Below, in pieces: positions 25,508 through 34,617 of a stretch of DNA of 64,000 nt. A program made the translations under genes and the position numbers. The notes under the pieces were generated by a model. The model saw only the letters and a list, made by a program, of their open reading frames with translations. It was not told the origin of the DNA and searched no databases. How positions within the stretch are numbered: position 1 is the first letter of the stretch; every line of letters starts with the position of its first letter. Origin of the DNA: Chelatococcus sp. HY11. GTDB taxonomy: Bacteria; Pseudomonadota; Alphaproteobacteria; Rhizobiales; Beijerinckiaceae. The stretch is taken from positions 248,001 to 312,000 of the forward strand of contig NZ_JAHBRX010000002.1 in assembly GCF_018398335.1 (NCBI RefSeq). The letters are read 5' to 3'.

Positions 25508-27043
25508 ATGGTGACAACGATTTCGAAATTGGCCGGCGCCGCGCCGGGATCCTTGCGATCACTGACCGTCGCGGCCTGGCTTGGTGCGTCGCTCGCCGGG
25601 GCTCTTGCCTCCAGCGCTTCGGCGGAGACGCTGACCATCGCGCTATCATCGACTGTGAACACCCTGGACCCCACCCAGGCACAGGTCGTCGGCACGGATG
25701 TCAGCGTTGCGACGCATCTCTATTCTCCCCTCGTGGCGCGTGGCCCGGATGGCAAGCTTTATGGCGTGCTCGCCGAGAACTGGCAGCCGGAAGGGGATTC
25801 CGCCTGGCTGTTCAATCTGAAGCCAGGCGTCACCTTCCCGGGCGGCGAACCGCTGGATGCCGAGGCGGTTAAATGGAACATCGACCGCATCCGCAATCCC
25901 GAGACGAAGTCACGCAACCGCTCATGGTTCGACCCGGTCTCGGAGGTCGAGGTGGTGAGCCCGACCCAGGTCCGCATCAAGACCAAGGGTCCATACCCCA
26001 CCTTGCCTGATCAGCTGTCGATGATCTTCTTCCTCTCGCCCGAATGGATGAAGACCCATAATCCGGCAACCGAGGCCTACGGCACCGGCCCCTACAAGCT
26101 GAAGCAGTTCGTCGCCGGCGACCGGCTGGTCCTTGAGCCGAACGACAAGGCGGTTCTTGAGAAGCCGACGTTCGACGAAGTGACCATGCGGGTCATTCCC
26201 GAGGCCTCGGCGCGTGTCGCCGGTATCCTCGCGGGTGAGGTCGATCTTGCTTTCGACCTGCCGCTGGAAGACGTCGAGCGCATCAAGAAGAGCGGACGCG
26301 CGGACGCTGGCTGGGTACCGAGCAGCCGCTCGATGGTCGTGCGCATGAATACCTTGAAGGCGCCGCTCGCCGGCAACACGAAGCTCCGGCAGGCGCTTAA
26401 CTACGCGGTCGACAAGGAAGGCATGGTGGAGGCGATGCTCGGCGGGCTTGGCACCGTCAGCCAGTGCCAGATCCTCACACCGGCCTACTTCGGCTTCAAC
26501 CAGGATCTGAAGCCCTATCCCTATGATCCTGCCAAAGCCAAGCAACTGCTGAAGGAAGCGGGCGTGACGACCCCGTTGAAGATCGAGCTCGAAGTCCCGC
26601 TCAACCGCTATTTCATGGCGAGCGAGATCGGACAGATCGTCGCCGGCCAGCTGCAGGAAGTGGGCGTCGAGGCGACCATCAAGGAGATGGATTTCGGCGC
26701 CTGGGTCAAGACCTACGCGGGCCGGGACATGGGCCAGATGGCGCTGCTGGGCCAGGCCTGGCCGACGCTTGATGCCGATGGCATGCTGGGCCTCTACGCC
26801 GCAGCGAACCCGACCGCCTATTTCGACGACAAGCCCTTCGACGAAGCCCTCAAGGCTGGTCGCGGCACGACCGATCCCGCCAAGCGTCTAGAAGCCTACA
26901 AGACCGCGACGGGGCGTATGTGCGAGGAAGCTCCCGTGATCTTCCTCTTCGCGCAGCCCTTTACCTACGGCACGTCGAAGAAAGTGACATGGAAGGCGCG
27001 CGGCGACGACTGGGTGCGCGCGACCGACGTGGTGAAGAAGTAA
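25508..27043 (+). CDS. Peptide/opine-type ABC substrate-binding protein (SBP_bac_5)
   Basis: The 511-residue protein has a signal peptide (SLTVAAWLGASLAGALASSASA, cleavage before ETLTIAL) and the DppA/OppA-like fold: NTLDPTQAQVVGTDVSVATHLYSPLV, the ATP-independent SBP_5 hallmark LNYAVDKEGMVEAML near the middle, and FFLSPEW. GGGAGG lies five bases ahead of ATG 25508. It heads an operon with two permeases but no ATPase gene; it must borrow one or two ATPases encoded elsewhere. The HyuAB neighbours suggest small cyclic or N-acylated peptides as ligands. Confidence 0.9.
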   Translation: MVTTISKLAGAAPGSLRSLTVAAWLGASLAGALASSASAETLTIALSSTVNTLDPTQAQVVGTDVSVATHLYSPLVARGPDGKLYGVLAENWQPEGDSAWLFNLKPGVTFPGGEPLDAEAVKWNIDRIRNPETKSRNRSWFDPVSEVEVVSPTQVRIKTKGPYPTLPDQLSMIFFLSPEWMKTHNPATEAYGTGPYKLKQFVAGDRLVLEPNDKAVLEKPTFDEVTMRVIPEASARVAGILAGEVDLAFDLPLEDVERIKKSGRADAGWVPSSRSMVVRMNTLKAPLAGNTKLRQALNYAVDKEGMVEAMLGGLGTVSQCQILTPAYFGFNQDLKPYPYDPAKAKQLLKEAGVTTPLKIELEVPLNRYFMASEIGQIVAGQLQEVGVEATIKEMDFGAWVKTYAGRDMGQMALLGQAWPTLDADGMLGLYAAANPTAYFDDKPFDEALKAGRGTTDPAKRLEAYKTATGRMCEEAPVIFLFAQPFTYGTSKKVTWKARGDDWVRATDVVKK

Positions 27044-27053
27044 GGCCCGCGCG

Positions 27054-27974
27054 ATGTCCCGCTACGTCATTGAGCGTCTAGGTGAAGCGCTCGTTGCGGT
27101 GTGGGGCATCGTGACGATCGTCTTCGTCGTCACCCGCATGCTGGGCGACCCGGCCGTCCTTCTCCTCCCCCTCGGGACGCCGGAAGCCCAGGTGGCGGCG
27201 CTCCGGGCCGAACTCGGCCTGGAGCGCCCCATGATCATCCAGTATCTGGATTTTCTCATCCGCGCCGTGCAGGGCGACTTCGGCCTGTCCTACCAGTTCT
27301 TCCGCCCGGCGATGGACCTTGTGCTGGAGCGTCTGCCGGCGACCGCGATCCTCGCTGGCACATCCATCGTGCTCGGCGTGATCATCGGCTCGCTGGCGGG
27401 CTTCGTCGCCGCCGTCAAACGCGGTTCGTTTCTCGAATTTCTCGCCATGACGGTGGCCCTCTTGGGGCAGGCGACACCGGTGTTCTGGCTCGGCATCATG
27501 CTGATCCTGTATTTCGGCGTGAACCTTGGCTGGTTGCCGACCGGCGGTTGGGACAGCCTGGCCTCCCTCGTCCTGCCCGTGCTGACGCTCTCGATCTTCG
27601 TCGCCGCCACCGTCTCGCGGCTGTTCCGCTCCAGCATGCTCGACGCCCTGTCGGAGGATTATGTCCGCACGGCACGCGCCAAGGGGCTCCCGCCGGGAAC
27701 GGTCTATACCCGCCATGCCGGACGCAACGCCCTCATTCCCGTGGTCACGATGGTCGCCATTCTCACCGCCGAACTCCTCGGCGGCTCAGCCGTGACCGAG
27801 ACGGTGTTCTCCTGGCCCGGTGTCGGCCGGCTGTTGCTGCAAGCCATCGAGAACAAGGATTTCCCTGTCATTCAGGCCGGCGTTTTCCTGATCGCCGTGA
27901 TCTTCGTCGGCACGAATTTGCTGATCGACCTCATCTATCCGCTTCTCGACCCGCGCATCCGGGTGACGCGATGA
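27054..27974 (+). CDS. Peptide-type ABC permease (DppB-like)
   Basis: The 306-residue permease has an N-terminal membrane helix, the long periplasmic loop and the cytoplasmic EAA segment RTARAKGLPPGTVYTRHAGRNALIPVV of DppB/OppB proteins, with FSWPGVGRLLLQAIENKDFPVIQ near the end. It is 10 bases after the binding-protein gene and overlaps the next permease by ATGA. Confidence 0.93.
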   Translation: MSRYVIERLGEALVAVWGIVTIVFVVTRMLGDPAVLLLPLGTPEAQVAALRAELGLERPMIIQYLDFLIRAVQGDFGLSYQFFRPAMDLVLERLPATAILAGTSIVLGVIIGSLAGFVAAVKRGSFLEFLAMTVALLGQATPVFWLGIMLILYFGVNLGWLPTGGWDSLASLVLPVLTLSIFVAATVSRLFRSSMLDALSEDYVRTARAKGLPPGTVYTRHAGRNALIPVVTMVAILTAELLGGSAVTETVFSWPGVGRLLLQAIENKDFPVIQAGVFLIAVIFVGTNLLIDLIYPLLDPRIRVTR

Positions 27975-28825
27975 TCGTCGCGCTTCGCAAAGTTCGCACA
28001 TTCGCCGGTGGTCACAGCGGCTGGATCGGCCTCGTCCTCCTGGCGGCTGTAATCCTCATCGTGATTCTCGCCCCATTCTTTGGCCTGCCGGATCCCGTCC
28101 GCAACAATCTACGCGGCCGCTTCGCGCCGCCGTCGCTCAACTTCCTCGATCTGACGAGCTATCCGCTCGGCGGCGATCATCTCGGGCGCGATCTCTTCAG
28201 CCGGATCGTCTATGGCGGCCGGGTGAGCCTCATGATTGGCGCGCTCGCCGTCGGGCTCGGCGGCGTGATCGGTGTTATCGTCGGCTTGTTCGCCGGCTTC
28301 TACAAGGGCTGGGTCGACCGCGTGCTGATGCGGCTGGTCGATGTACAGCTGTCGATCCCGCTGATGCTGCTCGCGCTTCTCGTCGTGGCTGCGCTCGGCC
28401 CGAGCCTGCAGAACCTCATCATCGTACTCGCCCTGACGAGCTGGGTTCGCTACGCCCGCGTGGTGCGCGGACAGGTGCTGGCGGTGCGCGAGCGCGAATT
28501 CGTCCAGTCGGCCTATGCGATCGGCGTCGGCAATCTGCGCATCATCTTCGTCCACATCCTTCCGAACGTGCTGACGCCGGTGCTGGTCATCGCGACGCTC
28601 GAGCTGGCGCGCGTCATCATCCTCGAGGCCGGCATGAGCTTCCTCGGCCTCGGCGTGCAGCCGCCATGGCCGAGCTGGGGGCGGATGCTCGCGGAGGGCC
28701 GCAACTACATGGGCACCTATCCCGAGGTCTCGGTCTTTCCCGGCCTCGCGCTCTTCATCACCGCGCTTGCCGTCAATCTTTCCGGAGACTGGCTGCGCGA
28801 CCGGCTCGATCCCAAGTTGCGATGA
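27971..28825 (+). CDS. Peptide-type ABC permease (DppC-like)
   Basis: The 284-residue permease shows the DppC pattern: one N-terminal helix (IGLVLLAAVILIVILAPFFG), PLGGDHLGRDLFSRIVYGGRVSL before the second, and LEAGMSFLGLGVQPPWPSWGRML near the end. The ATG at 27971 overlaps the preceding stop; a longer frame upstream is the shadow of the DppB gene. No ATPase follows, which is unusual for this family; hyuA begins 61 bases later. Confidence 0.93.
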   Translation: MIVALRKVRTFAGGHSGWIGLVLLAAVILIVILAPFFGLPDPVRNNLRGRFAPPSLNFLDLTSYPLGGDHLGRDLFSRIVYGGRVSLMIGALAVGLGGVIGVIVGLFAGFYKGWVDRVLMRLVDVQLSIPLMLLALLVVAALGPSLQNLIIVLALTSWVRYARVVRGQVLAVREREFVQSAYAIGVGNLRIIFVHILPNVLTPVLVIATLELARVIILEAGMSFLGLGVQPPWPSWGRMLAEGRNYMGTYPEVSVFPGLALFITALAVNLSGDWLRDRLDPKLR

Positions 28826-28886
28826 TCCTGGCCCATGGATTTTGACCATGATTGGCCCCATCGCGTCGTTGAACAGGAATTGTGAA

Positions 28887-30920
28887 ATGCTTCGCATCGG
28901 CATCGATATTGGTGGCACCTTCACCGATTTCGTCGCCTGGCGTTCCGCCGGCGGCGAAACGGTGTCCTTCAAGGTGCCGTCCACCCCGCCGAACTATGCC
29001 GAGGGCTTCAAGGTGGGCCTGACGGAAATGCTCGGGCGCGTTGGCGCCGGCGCGGACGAGGACATCATGATCGTCCACGGTACCACCGTCAGCACCAATA
29101 CCGTTATCGAACGCTCGGCACCGCCGATCGCGCTGCTAACGACGGCCGGCTTCCGCGACGTGCTCAACCTCCAGCGCCTGCGCCTGAAGCAGCCAACCGA
29201 CATCTTCAACCAGCGCGTGCCGGCGCTGGTGCCGCGCCATCTTGTTTTCGAGATCGACGAGCGGCTGATGGCCAACGGCTCGGTGCGCAAGCCGGTCGAT
29301 CTCGATGGCGTGCGCCGGGCGGCCCGCACTGCGCAGGAGCGGGGCGCGACAGGCTTCGCGATCGCCTTCTACCACAGCTATCGCAACCCCGACCATGAAC
29401 TGGCGGCACGCGAGGCGATCCGCGACGAGCTCGGCGACGTCGATGTATCGCTCTCAAGCGAGATCTGGCCGCAGATCGGCGAATACGAGCGGGCCGTCGT
29501 GGCCGTGCTCAACGCCTTCGTGAAGCCGAAGATGAACACCTATATCGCCGATATCGAGGCGTTCCTGGCCAAAACCCTGCCGAAGGCGAGCCTGTTCATC
29601 ACGCGCTCGAACGGCGGGGCGATGGCGGCGGCCGAGGCCCGTCAGTTCCCCGTGCAGACCCTTCTCTCCGGCCCCGCCTCCGGCGTCACCGCCGCGCTGG
29701 CGGTGGCCGAGCGGCTCGGCGGCGGGCAGTTCCTGACCTTTGACATGGGCGGCACCTCGACGGACGTCTCGCTGATCCGCAACGCGACCGCGACCGTCTC
29801 CTCGAGCGCGGAAGTCGGTGATTTCCCCCTCAGCATGCCGGTCACGGAAATCGAGGCGATCGGCGCCGGCGGTGGTTCCATCATCTCGCTCGATGGGCGC
29901 GTGCTGCGCGTTGGCCCGCGCAGCGCCGGCGCGCGACCGGGGCCGGCCTGCTTCGGCCATGGCGGCACCGAGCCGGCGGTGTCCGACGCCTATCTCCTGT
30001 GCGGCTATCTCAATCCCGACAACTTCCTGGGCGGCCGCATGCGGCTCGACCGCGCCGCAGCCGAACGGGCGATGCAGCCTGTCTGCGATGCGGCGGGGCT
30101 CGACATGGGGGCCGCCGCCGAGGCCGCGCTCACGGTCGCGACCTCCAACATGGTGGCGCGCGTGCTGCCCTATCTCGCCCGCCACGGCGTGGACCCGGAA
30201 GACGTGACGCTCGTCGTCTATGGCGGCGCCGGCTCGCTGCACGGCCCGCTGCTCGCCCGCGAGATGGGCATCGGCCAGGTGCTCATTCCGCCGACGCCCT
30301 CGGTGTTCTGCGCCTCGGGCGGTCTCGTCACCCAACTCGTCCATGACACGGTAGCCACCGTCCACGGCCAGACGATCGATGCCGGCGTTCTCAAGGCGCA
30401 ATTCGCCGATATCGAGACCCGCGCCCGGGCGTGGCTGGCGGGACAGATCGCGCCGGAGCTCCTCGTCAAGGTGGCGATCGAGCGTTTCGTGGAAATGCGC
30501 TACCGCGGCCAATCCTTCCAGCTGCAGGTCAATGTTCCCGAGGATGTGCTCGCCGACGGCGATCTCGGACGCCTCGCAGGAGCCTTCCACGCCGAGCATG
30601 ACCGGCTCTACAGCCATTCCGACCCCGGTGCCGAAGTCGAATATCTGCAGTTGCGCGTGCGCATTTCCGGCGCGCTGCCGGCGCCCGGCGCCGACGAGGC
30701 GAAGCTGCGCGGCATGCCCGTCGAGCAGGCGGGCAGCCGGCCGATCCGCATCGCCGACAGCTGGCGCGAGGCGCCGGTGTTCGACCGCGCGCGCCTCGCC
30801 GCTGGCTCGCGCATTCCGGGCCCCGCCATGATCGAGCAGGACGACACAACGATCCTCGTGCCGCCCGATTTTACCGCCGTCGTCAACGACTTCGGCGATC
30901 TCATCCTGTCCCGCGAGTAA
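28887..30920 (+). CDS. hyuA: Hydantoinase/oxoprolinase subunit A, second copy
   Basis: The 677-residue protein begins LRIGIDIGGTFTDFVAW and keeps VHGTTVSTNTVIERSAPPIALL, FITRSNGGAMAAAEA, LLSGPASGV and FDMGGTSTDVSLI, so all ATPase motifs of HyuA are intact. The ATG at 28887 is chosen because the fold starts at once and CAGGA precedes it. It is cotranscribed with the permeases upstream and HyuB five bases downstream. Compared with the copy at 1092 it is the same length and similar throughout, so the two loci are paralogous and probably differ in substrate. Confidence 0.93.
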   Translation: MLRIGIDIGGTFTDFVAWRSAGGETVSFKVPSTPPNYAEGFKVGLTEMLGRVGAGADEDIMIVHGTTVSTNTVIERSAPPIALLTTAGFRDVLNLQRLRLKQPTDIFNQRVPALVPRHLVFEIDERLMANGSVRKPVDLDGVRRAARTAQERGATGFAIAFYHSYRNPDHELAAREAIRDELGDVDVSLSSEIWPQIGEYERAVVAVLNAFVKPKMNTYIADIEAFLAKTLPKASLFITRSNGGAMAAAEARQFPVQTLLSGPASGVTAALAVAERLGGGQFLTFDMGGTSTDVSLIRNATATVSSSAEVGDFPLSMPVTEIEAIGAGGGSIISLDGRVLRVGPRSAGARPGPACFGHGGTEPAVSDAYLLCGYLNPDNFLGGRMRLDRAAAERAMQPVCDAAGLDMGAAAEAALTVATSNMVARVLPYLARHGVDPEDVTLVVYGGAGSLHGPLLAREMGIGQVLIPPTPSVFCASGGLVTQLVHDTVATVHGQTIDAGVLKAQFADIETRARAWLAGQIAPELLVKVAIERFVEMRYRGQSFQLQVNVPEDVLADGDLGRLAGAFHAEHDRLYSHSDPGAEVEYLQLRVRISGALPAPGADEAKLRGMPVEQAGSRPIRIADSWREAPVFDRARLAAGSRIPGPAMIEQDDTTILVPPDFTAVVNDFGDLILSRE

Positions 30921-30925
30921 CTGCC

Positions 30926-32905
30926 ATGGATCCCGTCCGCACCGCCATCATGAACAATCGCTTCACGGCGATCGTCGAGGAAGCCTCGGCCGTTCTGCAC
31001 CGCACGGCGCATACCACCTTCGTCAAGCTCGTGCAGGACTATCAATGCGCGTTGGCGACGCCCGATGGCGACATTTTCGCCTATCCGAGCCAGTCCGGCG
31101 TCACCGTGTTCATCGGCCTGCCCCTGCAGGAAACGCTGGACCGCATCGGCCGCGAGAATTTCGAACCGGGCGATTGCTACATCACCAACGACCCGTTCTT
31201 CACGGACGGGCTGGTCACGCACATGATGGACGTGACCATGATCTATCCGATCTTCCGTGACGGCGAATTGCTGGCCTTCGGCTGGTCCTTCGTCCACGCG
31301 TCCGACATCGGCGGCGCCGTGCCGGGCAGCATCTCGCCGGCTTTCACTGAGTCCTTCCAGGAGGGGCTTCGGGTGCGGCCGATCAAGCTGTTCCGCCGGG
31401 GTGAGCTCAACCCGGACGCCAAGAACATCTTCCTCGACAATAGCCGCATTCCCGAGGAGATGTGGGGCGACTTCCAGGCGATGCTGTCGGCTCTCAAGAG
31501 CATGGACCGGCGCCTCAACCAGCTCTGCGACCGTTATGACGTCGAGACCGTGCGCACTGGCATGAAGGAGGTCATCGACTTCGCCGAGCTGAAGGCCCGG
31601 TCCGTCATCGCGCGTATTCCCGACGGCGAATACACCTTCTCGGACTATCTCGAAGGGCTGGAGGAAAACCAGCACGCCCATGTCATCACGACCATGCGCG
31701 TGAGGGGGGAGGAAATCGAGCTCGATTTCACCGGCACCGATCCGCAGGTGGCGGCCGCCTATAACTTCATCATCGGCGATCGCACGCATCCCTACGTGAC
31801 CCAGGCGCTCACCTATTACATGATGAGCCTTGAGCCGAGCGCGCCGAAGAACGCGGGGCTGCTCAGGCCCATCACCATGAAGGCGCCGCGCGGCACGGTC
31901 ATCAACGCCGAATTCCCGGCGGCCATGGGCTCGCGCGTGGCGGCGGGCACACGCGTGTTCGACACCGTGCTCGGCTGCCTCAACCAGGCCCTTCCGGATG
32001 GCCTTATGGCGGCGGGGGCCGGCATGGTCGGCATCATCGTCGTCAATGCCCGTGACCCCTCGACCGGCCGGCCGCGCGTGAGCGTGCTGAACCCGATCAT
32101 TGGCGGCGGCGGCGGACGCACGGGTCTGGACGGCATCGACGGCGTCGACGGCCGCTCCGGCGCGCTCAAAAGCATCCCGACCGAGGTGATCGAGGTCGAG
32201 ACGGTGATGCATATGCGCGCCTGCCACCTCGTGCCCGACACCCAGTCGGCCGGCCAGTGGCGCAGCGGCGCGGCGCTGGTGATGGAGATCGAGAACACTG
32301 GGCTTGAAGCCAGCATGACCGTGCGCGGCATGAACCGCTTCAACTTCCGACCATGGGGCTTCCGTGGCGGGCATTTCGGCAAGCTTGGCGAAGTCATCTT
32401 CAAGCCGGCCGGCAAGCCCGAGGAATCGATCGGCAAGATCCGCGTGCTGCAGATGAAGCGCGGCGACGCGGTGCGGATCATCACGCCGTCGGGCGGCGGT
32501 TTCGGCGACCCCTTCGCGCGCGACCCGGAGCTCGTGCGCCGCGATGTTGAGGCCGAGCTCCTCAGCGCCGCCGAGGCGAAGGCCCGCTATGGCGTCATTG
32601 CCACGGCCGAGGCTGTCGACGCGGCGGCCACCGAGACAGAGCGCGCGTCACGGCTTCACGGCGAGATGCCGCAGTTCGCCTTCGGTCCGGAGCGCGAGCG
32701 CTACAACGAGATCTGGACGCCGGCGATCCGTTCCTTCCTCGCGGGCGAAGTCCTGCGGCGGCCGAAGTCCTATCGCCATCTCATCATCGAACACGTGCGT
32801 GAGGTGCTGACAGTCGCCGGAAAGCCCGTTTCAGAAGCCGACGTGCTCGCGGCGATTACCGACGCCGAAGCCATCGTCGCGGGGATTACGCCAAAGGCGG
32901 CTTGA
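30926..32905 (+). CDS. hyuB: Hydantoinase/oxoprolinase subunit B, second copy
   Basis: The complete 659-residue HyuB begins MDPVRTAIMNNRFTAIVEEA and has the family features TNDPFFTDGLVTHMMD, SFVHASDIGGAVPGS, DFTGTDPQVAAAYNF, and IGGGGGRTGLDG. Near the C-terminus VRIITPSGGGFGDPFARDP is conserved and marks the end of the core; about 120 extra residues follow. It forms the catalytic partner of the HyuA before it. Substrate remains unknown (hydantoin, oxoproline, N-methylhydantoin and acetone-type carboxylation are all within the superfamily). Confidence 0.93.
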   Translation: MDPVRTAIMNNRFTAIVEEASAVLHRTAHTTFVKLVQDYQCALATPDGDIFAYPSQSGVTVFIGLPLQETLDRIGRENFEPGDCYITNDPFFTDGLVTHMMDVTMIYPIFRDGELLAFGWSFVHASDIGGAVPGSISPAFTESFQEGLRVRPIKLFRRGELNPDAKNIFLDNSRIPEEMWGDFQAMLSALKSMDRRLNQLCDRYDVETVRTGMKEVIDFAELKARSVIARIPDGEYTFSDYLEGLEENQHAHVITTMRVRGEEIELDFTGTDPQVAAAYNFIIGDRTHPYVTQALTYYMMSLEPSAPKNAGLLRPITMKAPRGTVINAEFPAAMGSRVAAGTRVFDTVLGCLNQALPDGLMAAGAGMVGIIVVNARDPSTGRPRVSVLNPIIGGGGGRTGLDGIDGVDGRSGALKSIPTEVIEVETVMHMRACHLVPDTQSAGQWRSGAALVMEIENTGLEASMTVRGMNRFNFRPWGFRGGHFGKLGEVIFKPAGKPEESIGKIRVLQMKRGDAVRIITPSGGGFGDPFARDPELVRRDVEAELLSAAEAKARYGVIATAEAVDAAATETERASRLHGEMPQFAFGPERERYNEIWTPAIRSFLAGEVLRRPKSYRHLIIEHVREVLTVAGKPVSEADVLAAITDAEAIVAGITPKAA

Positions 32906-32916
32906 GACCGATACAA

Positions 32917-32993
32917 GCCCGCGGAGCGGGCGCGTGATAGGCGTATGAGCCTAAGCATCATCCAGGGCGCGGCCAGACGCCACGCCCTGGATG
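32917..32993 (+). terminator. Hairpins after hyuB
   Basis: GCCCGC-GGA-GCGGGC (32917-32931) lies 11 bases after the stop. A stronger stem, CATCCAGGGCG (32959-32969) with CGCCCTGGATG (32983-32993), is 11 bp and perfect. Neither has a T-run. They probably end or stabilise the transporter-hyuAB message. Confidence 0.4.
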
Positions 32994-33186
32994 AGCGTTC
33001 CAAACATATGCGTGACGCTCGACCCGGTCGTCTCAGTCCAACCCTCGGTCTCTCGGAGACCTCTTTGTTTGTTCACCGGTTTTGTCCGAGAACTTTACGC
33101 AGTTCCGGGGCGGATGCTGTAAAGGTCTTGCCGAACGACTGGGCAAGGCCGCAAGCTCACGCGGTGAAACGGCGAGGAGTGCCATC

Positions 33187-34392
33187 ATGTCGAACAGGCC
33201 AGACGAGCGTCTCGATCGCCGCGACTTCATGATCGCATCGATCGCAGCGGTCGGCACATCAGCTGCTCTCGCAGCCAGCGCCGGTTCCGCGCAAGCCCAA
33301 GCCCCGGCGGCGACCCCGGTCAGCCCGACATCGGGCGCGCCATTGGCCACGGTCTATACTGGCGATACGATCCAGGGAAAAAGGGTCGTCAGCACGCTCG
33401 ACGTCAACGACCTGGAGCCGGGCAAGAAGCACCTTCTGTATTTCCAGGGCGTGGAGATGCCTACGGGACAGCACTGGTACGTATCAGTGACGGTCGCCAA
33501 GGGCGCAAGGCCGGGCAAGCGCGTCGTTCTGGTCAGTGGCGTGCACGGCGATGAGATGAGCTCCATCCATACGGTCCAGACCGTCATGAACCAGCTCGAT
33601 CCGGCGCAGATGTCGGGCACGGTGATGGCGGTGACGGACGTGTCCCGCCCGGCGTTGGAAAGCATGCAGCGCAGATGGCCCAATTTTGGCAGAGGCAATG
33701 ATCTGATCGACATGAACCGGGAATGGCCTGGAAACGAGAACGGCGCCAGCGCGCCCAGCCGGCACGCCGGGCTTCTGTTCAACCGGCTGCTGAGGCCGAA
33801 CGCCGACGCGGCGATCGACTTCCATACCGGGACCACCGGCTTCGATGTCACCGCATTCAACATCGGCGGCATGGACGTGCCCGAGATCAGGGCGATGTTG
33901 GAACTCTATCCCGTCGGCCAGATCTTCGACAACCACGTGTATCCCGGCGTCCTGCATAATGCCTTCGTCGACGAGGGCATCCCGGCCTTCACACCCGAGA
34001 TCGGCGCAGCGCGCGTCCTGAACCCCGCGATGATCTCTCTGTTCGTGGAAGGCACGATGAACGTCCTCAAGCATCACGGAATCGTGGCCGGACCAATGGG
34101 GCGCACGGCCAAGGACGTGAATGTCTTTATCGGCAACAGCGCGCTGCCTGTTCTCGCAACTGAGGGAGGGCTCGTCGAATATCTGGTCAAGCTCGACGAC
34201 AAGGTCGCGGCCGGACAGAAGCTGGCCATCCAGCGGAACAGTTTTGGCGAGGTGGTCGCCGAATATACGACCAGCGTGGCCGGAGCGATAACCGGCCTGC
34301 GCAGCGACGCGATGGCGGAACCGGGAAATCCCCTGGCATTCATCCTTTTCCAGAAGCCCACGCCGGACGACAGCGAAAATTATCCTGAGTGA
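33187..34392 (+). CDS. Tat-exported succinylglutamate desuccinylase/aspartoacylase-like enzyme
   Basis: The 401-residue protein has a twin-arginine signal (DRRDFMIASIAAVGTSAALAA, cleavage near AQAQ, residue 39), then an AstE-like zinc hydrolase: His and Glu in SGVHGDEMSS, His in DFHTGTTGFD. Export by Tat means that it works folded and zinc-loaded in the periplasm, before transport. This distinguishes it from the two cytoplasmic paralogues at 8253 and 9242. GCGAGGAG precedes ATG 33187; an in-frame reading from 33082 would bury the signal. The gene end carries a 17-bp duplication over its stop codon. Confidence 0.87.
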   Translation: MSNRPDERLDRRDFMIASIAAVGTSAALAASAGSAQAQAPAATPVSPTSGAPLATVYTGDTIQGKRVVSTLDVNDLEPGKKHLLYFQGVEMPTGQHWYVSVTVAKGARPGKRVVLVSGVHGDEMSSIHTVQTVMNQLDPAQMSGTVMAVTDVSRPALESMQRRWPNFGRGNDLIDMNREWPGNENGASAPSRHAGLLFNRLLRPNADAAIDFHTGTTGFDVTAFNIGGMDVPEIRAMLELYPVGQIFDNHVYPGVLHNAFVDEGIPAFTPEIGAARVLNPAMISLFVEGTMNVLKHHGIVAGPMGRTAKDVNVFIGNSALPVLATEGGLVEYLVKLDDKVAAGQKLAIQRNSFGEVVAEYTTSVAGAITGLRSDAMAEPGNPLAFILFQKPTPDDSENYPE

Positions 34393-34420
34393 AGCCAGGA
34401 CTTGAGTGAAGCCAGGGCTC
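34387..34420. repeat. 17-bp tandem duplication over the AstE-like gene's stop codon
   Basis: GAGTGAAGCCAGGACTT (34387-34403) and GAGTGAAGCCAGGGCTC (34404-34420) match at 15 of 17 bases. The first holds the TGA stop of the deacylase gene. The period equals that of the array at 6398, but the sequence is unrelated. Confidence 0.85.
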
Positions 34421-34444
34421 GCGGATTTTATACGGAACCACCGC

Positions 34445-34589
34445 GTCATTCCGGGGCGGGCCTTAAGTCCCGAGCCCGGAAACCATGAATACGACGGTCA
34501 ACCAGTGTGCCCAGTCCGACGTGTCCTATCGTCAGACCTGGCTGGTTATGGATTCCGGGCTGCTCGCGGATGCGAGGCCCTGGAATGAC
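34445..34589. repeat. Dispersed palindromic repeat, GTCATTCC family, copy 1
   Basis: The 145-bp element is bounded by GTCATTCC and GGAATGAC. It contains GGGGCGGGC, CCCGAGCC and CATGAATACGACGG. The same layout recurs at 42978-43124 with clear sequence similarity. The two halves can pair to a long imperfect stem. It fills most of the 225-bp gap between two genes that converge. Confidence 0.8.
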
Positions 34590-34617
34590 GGCGGCTTCCA
34601 TCCAAACTCAGCAAGCC

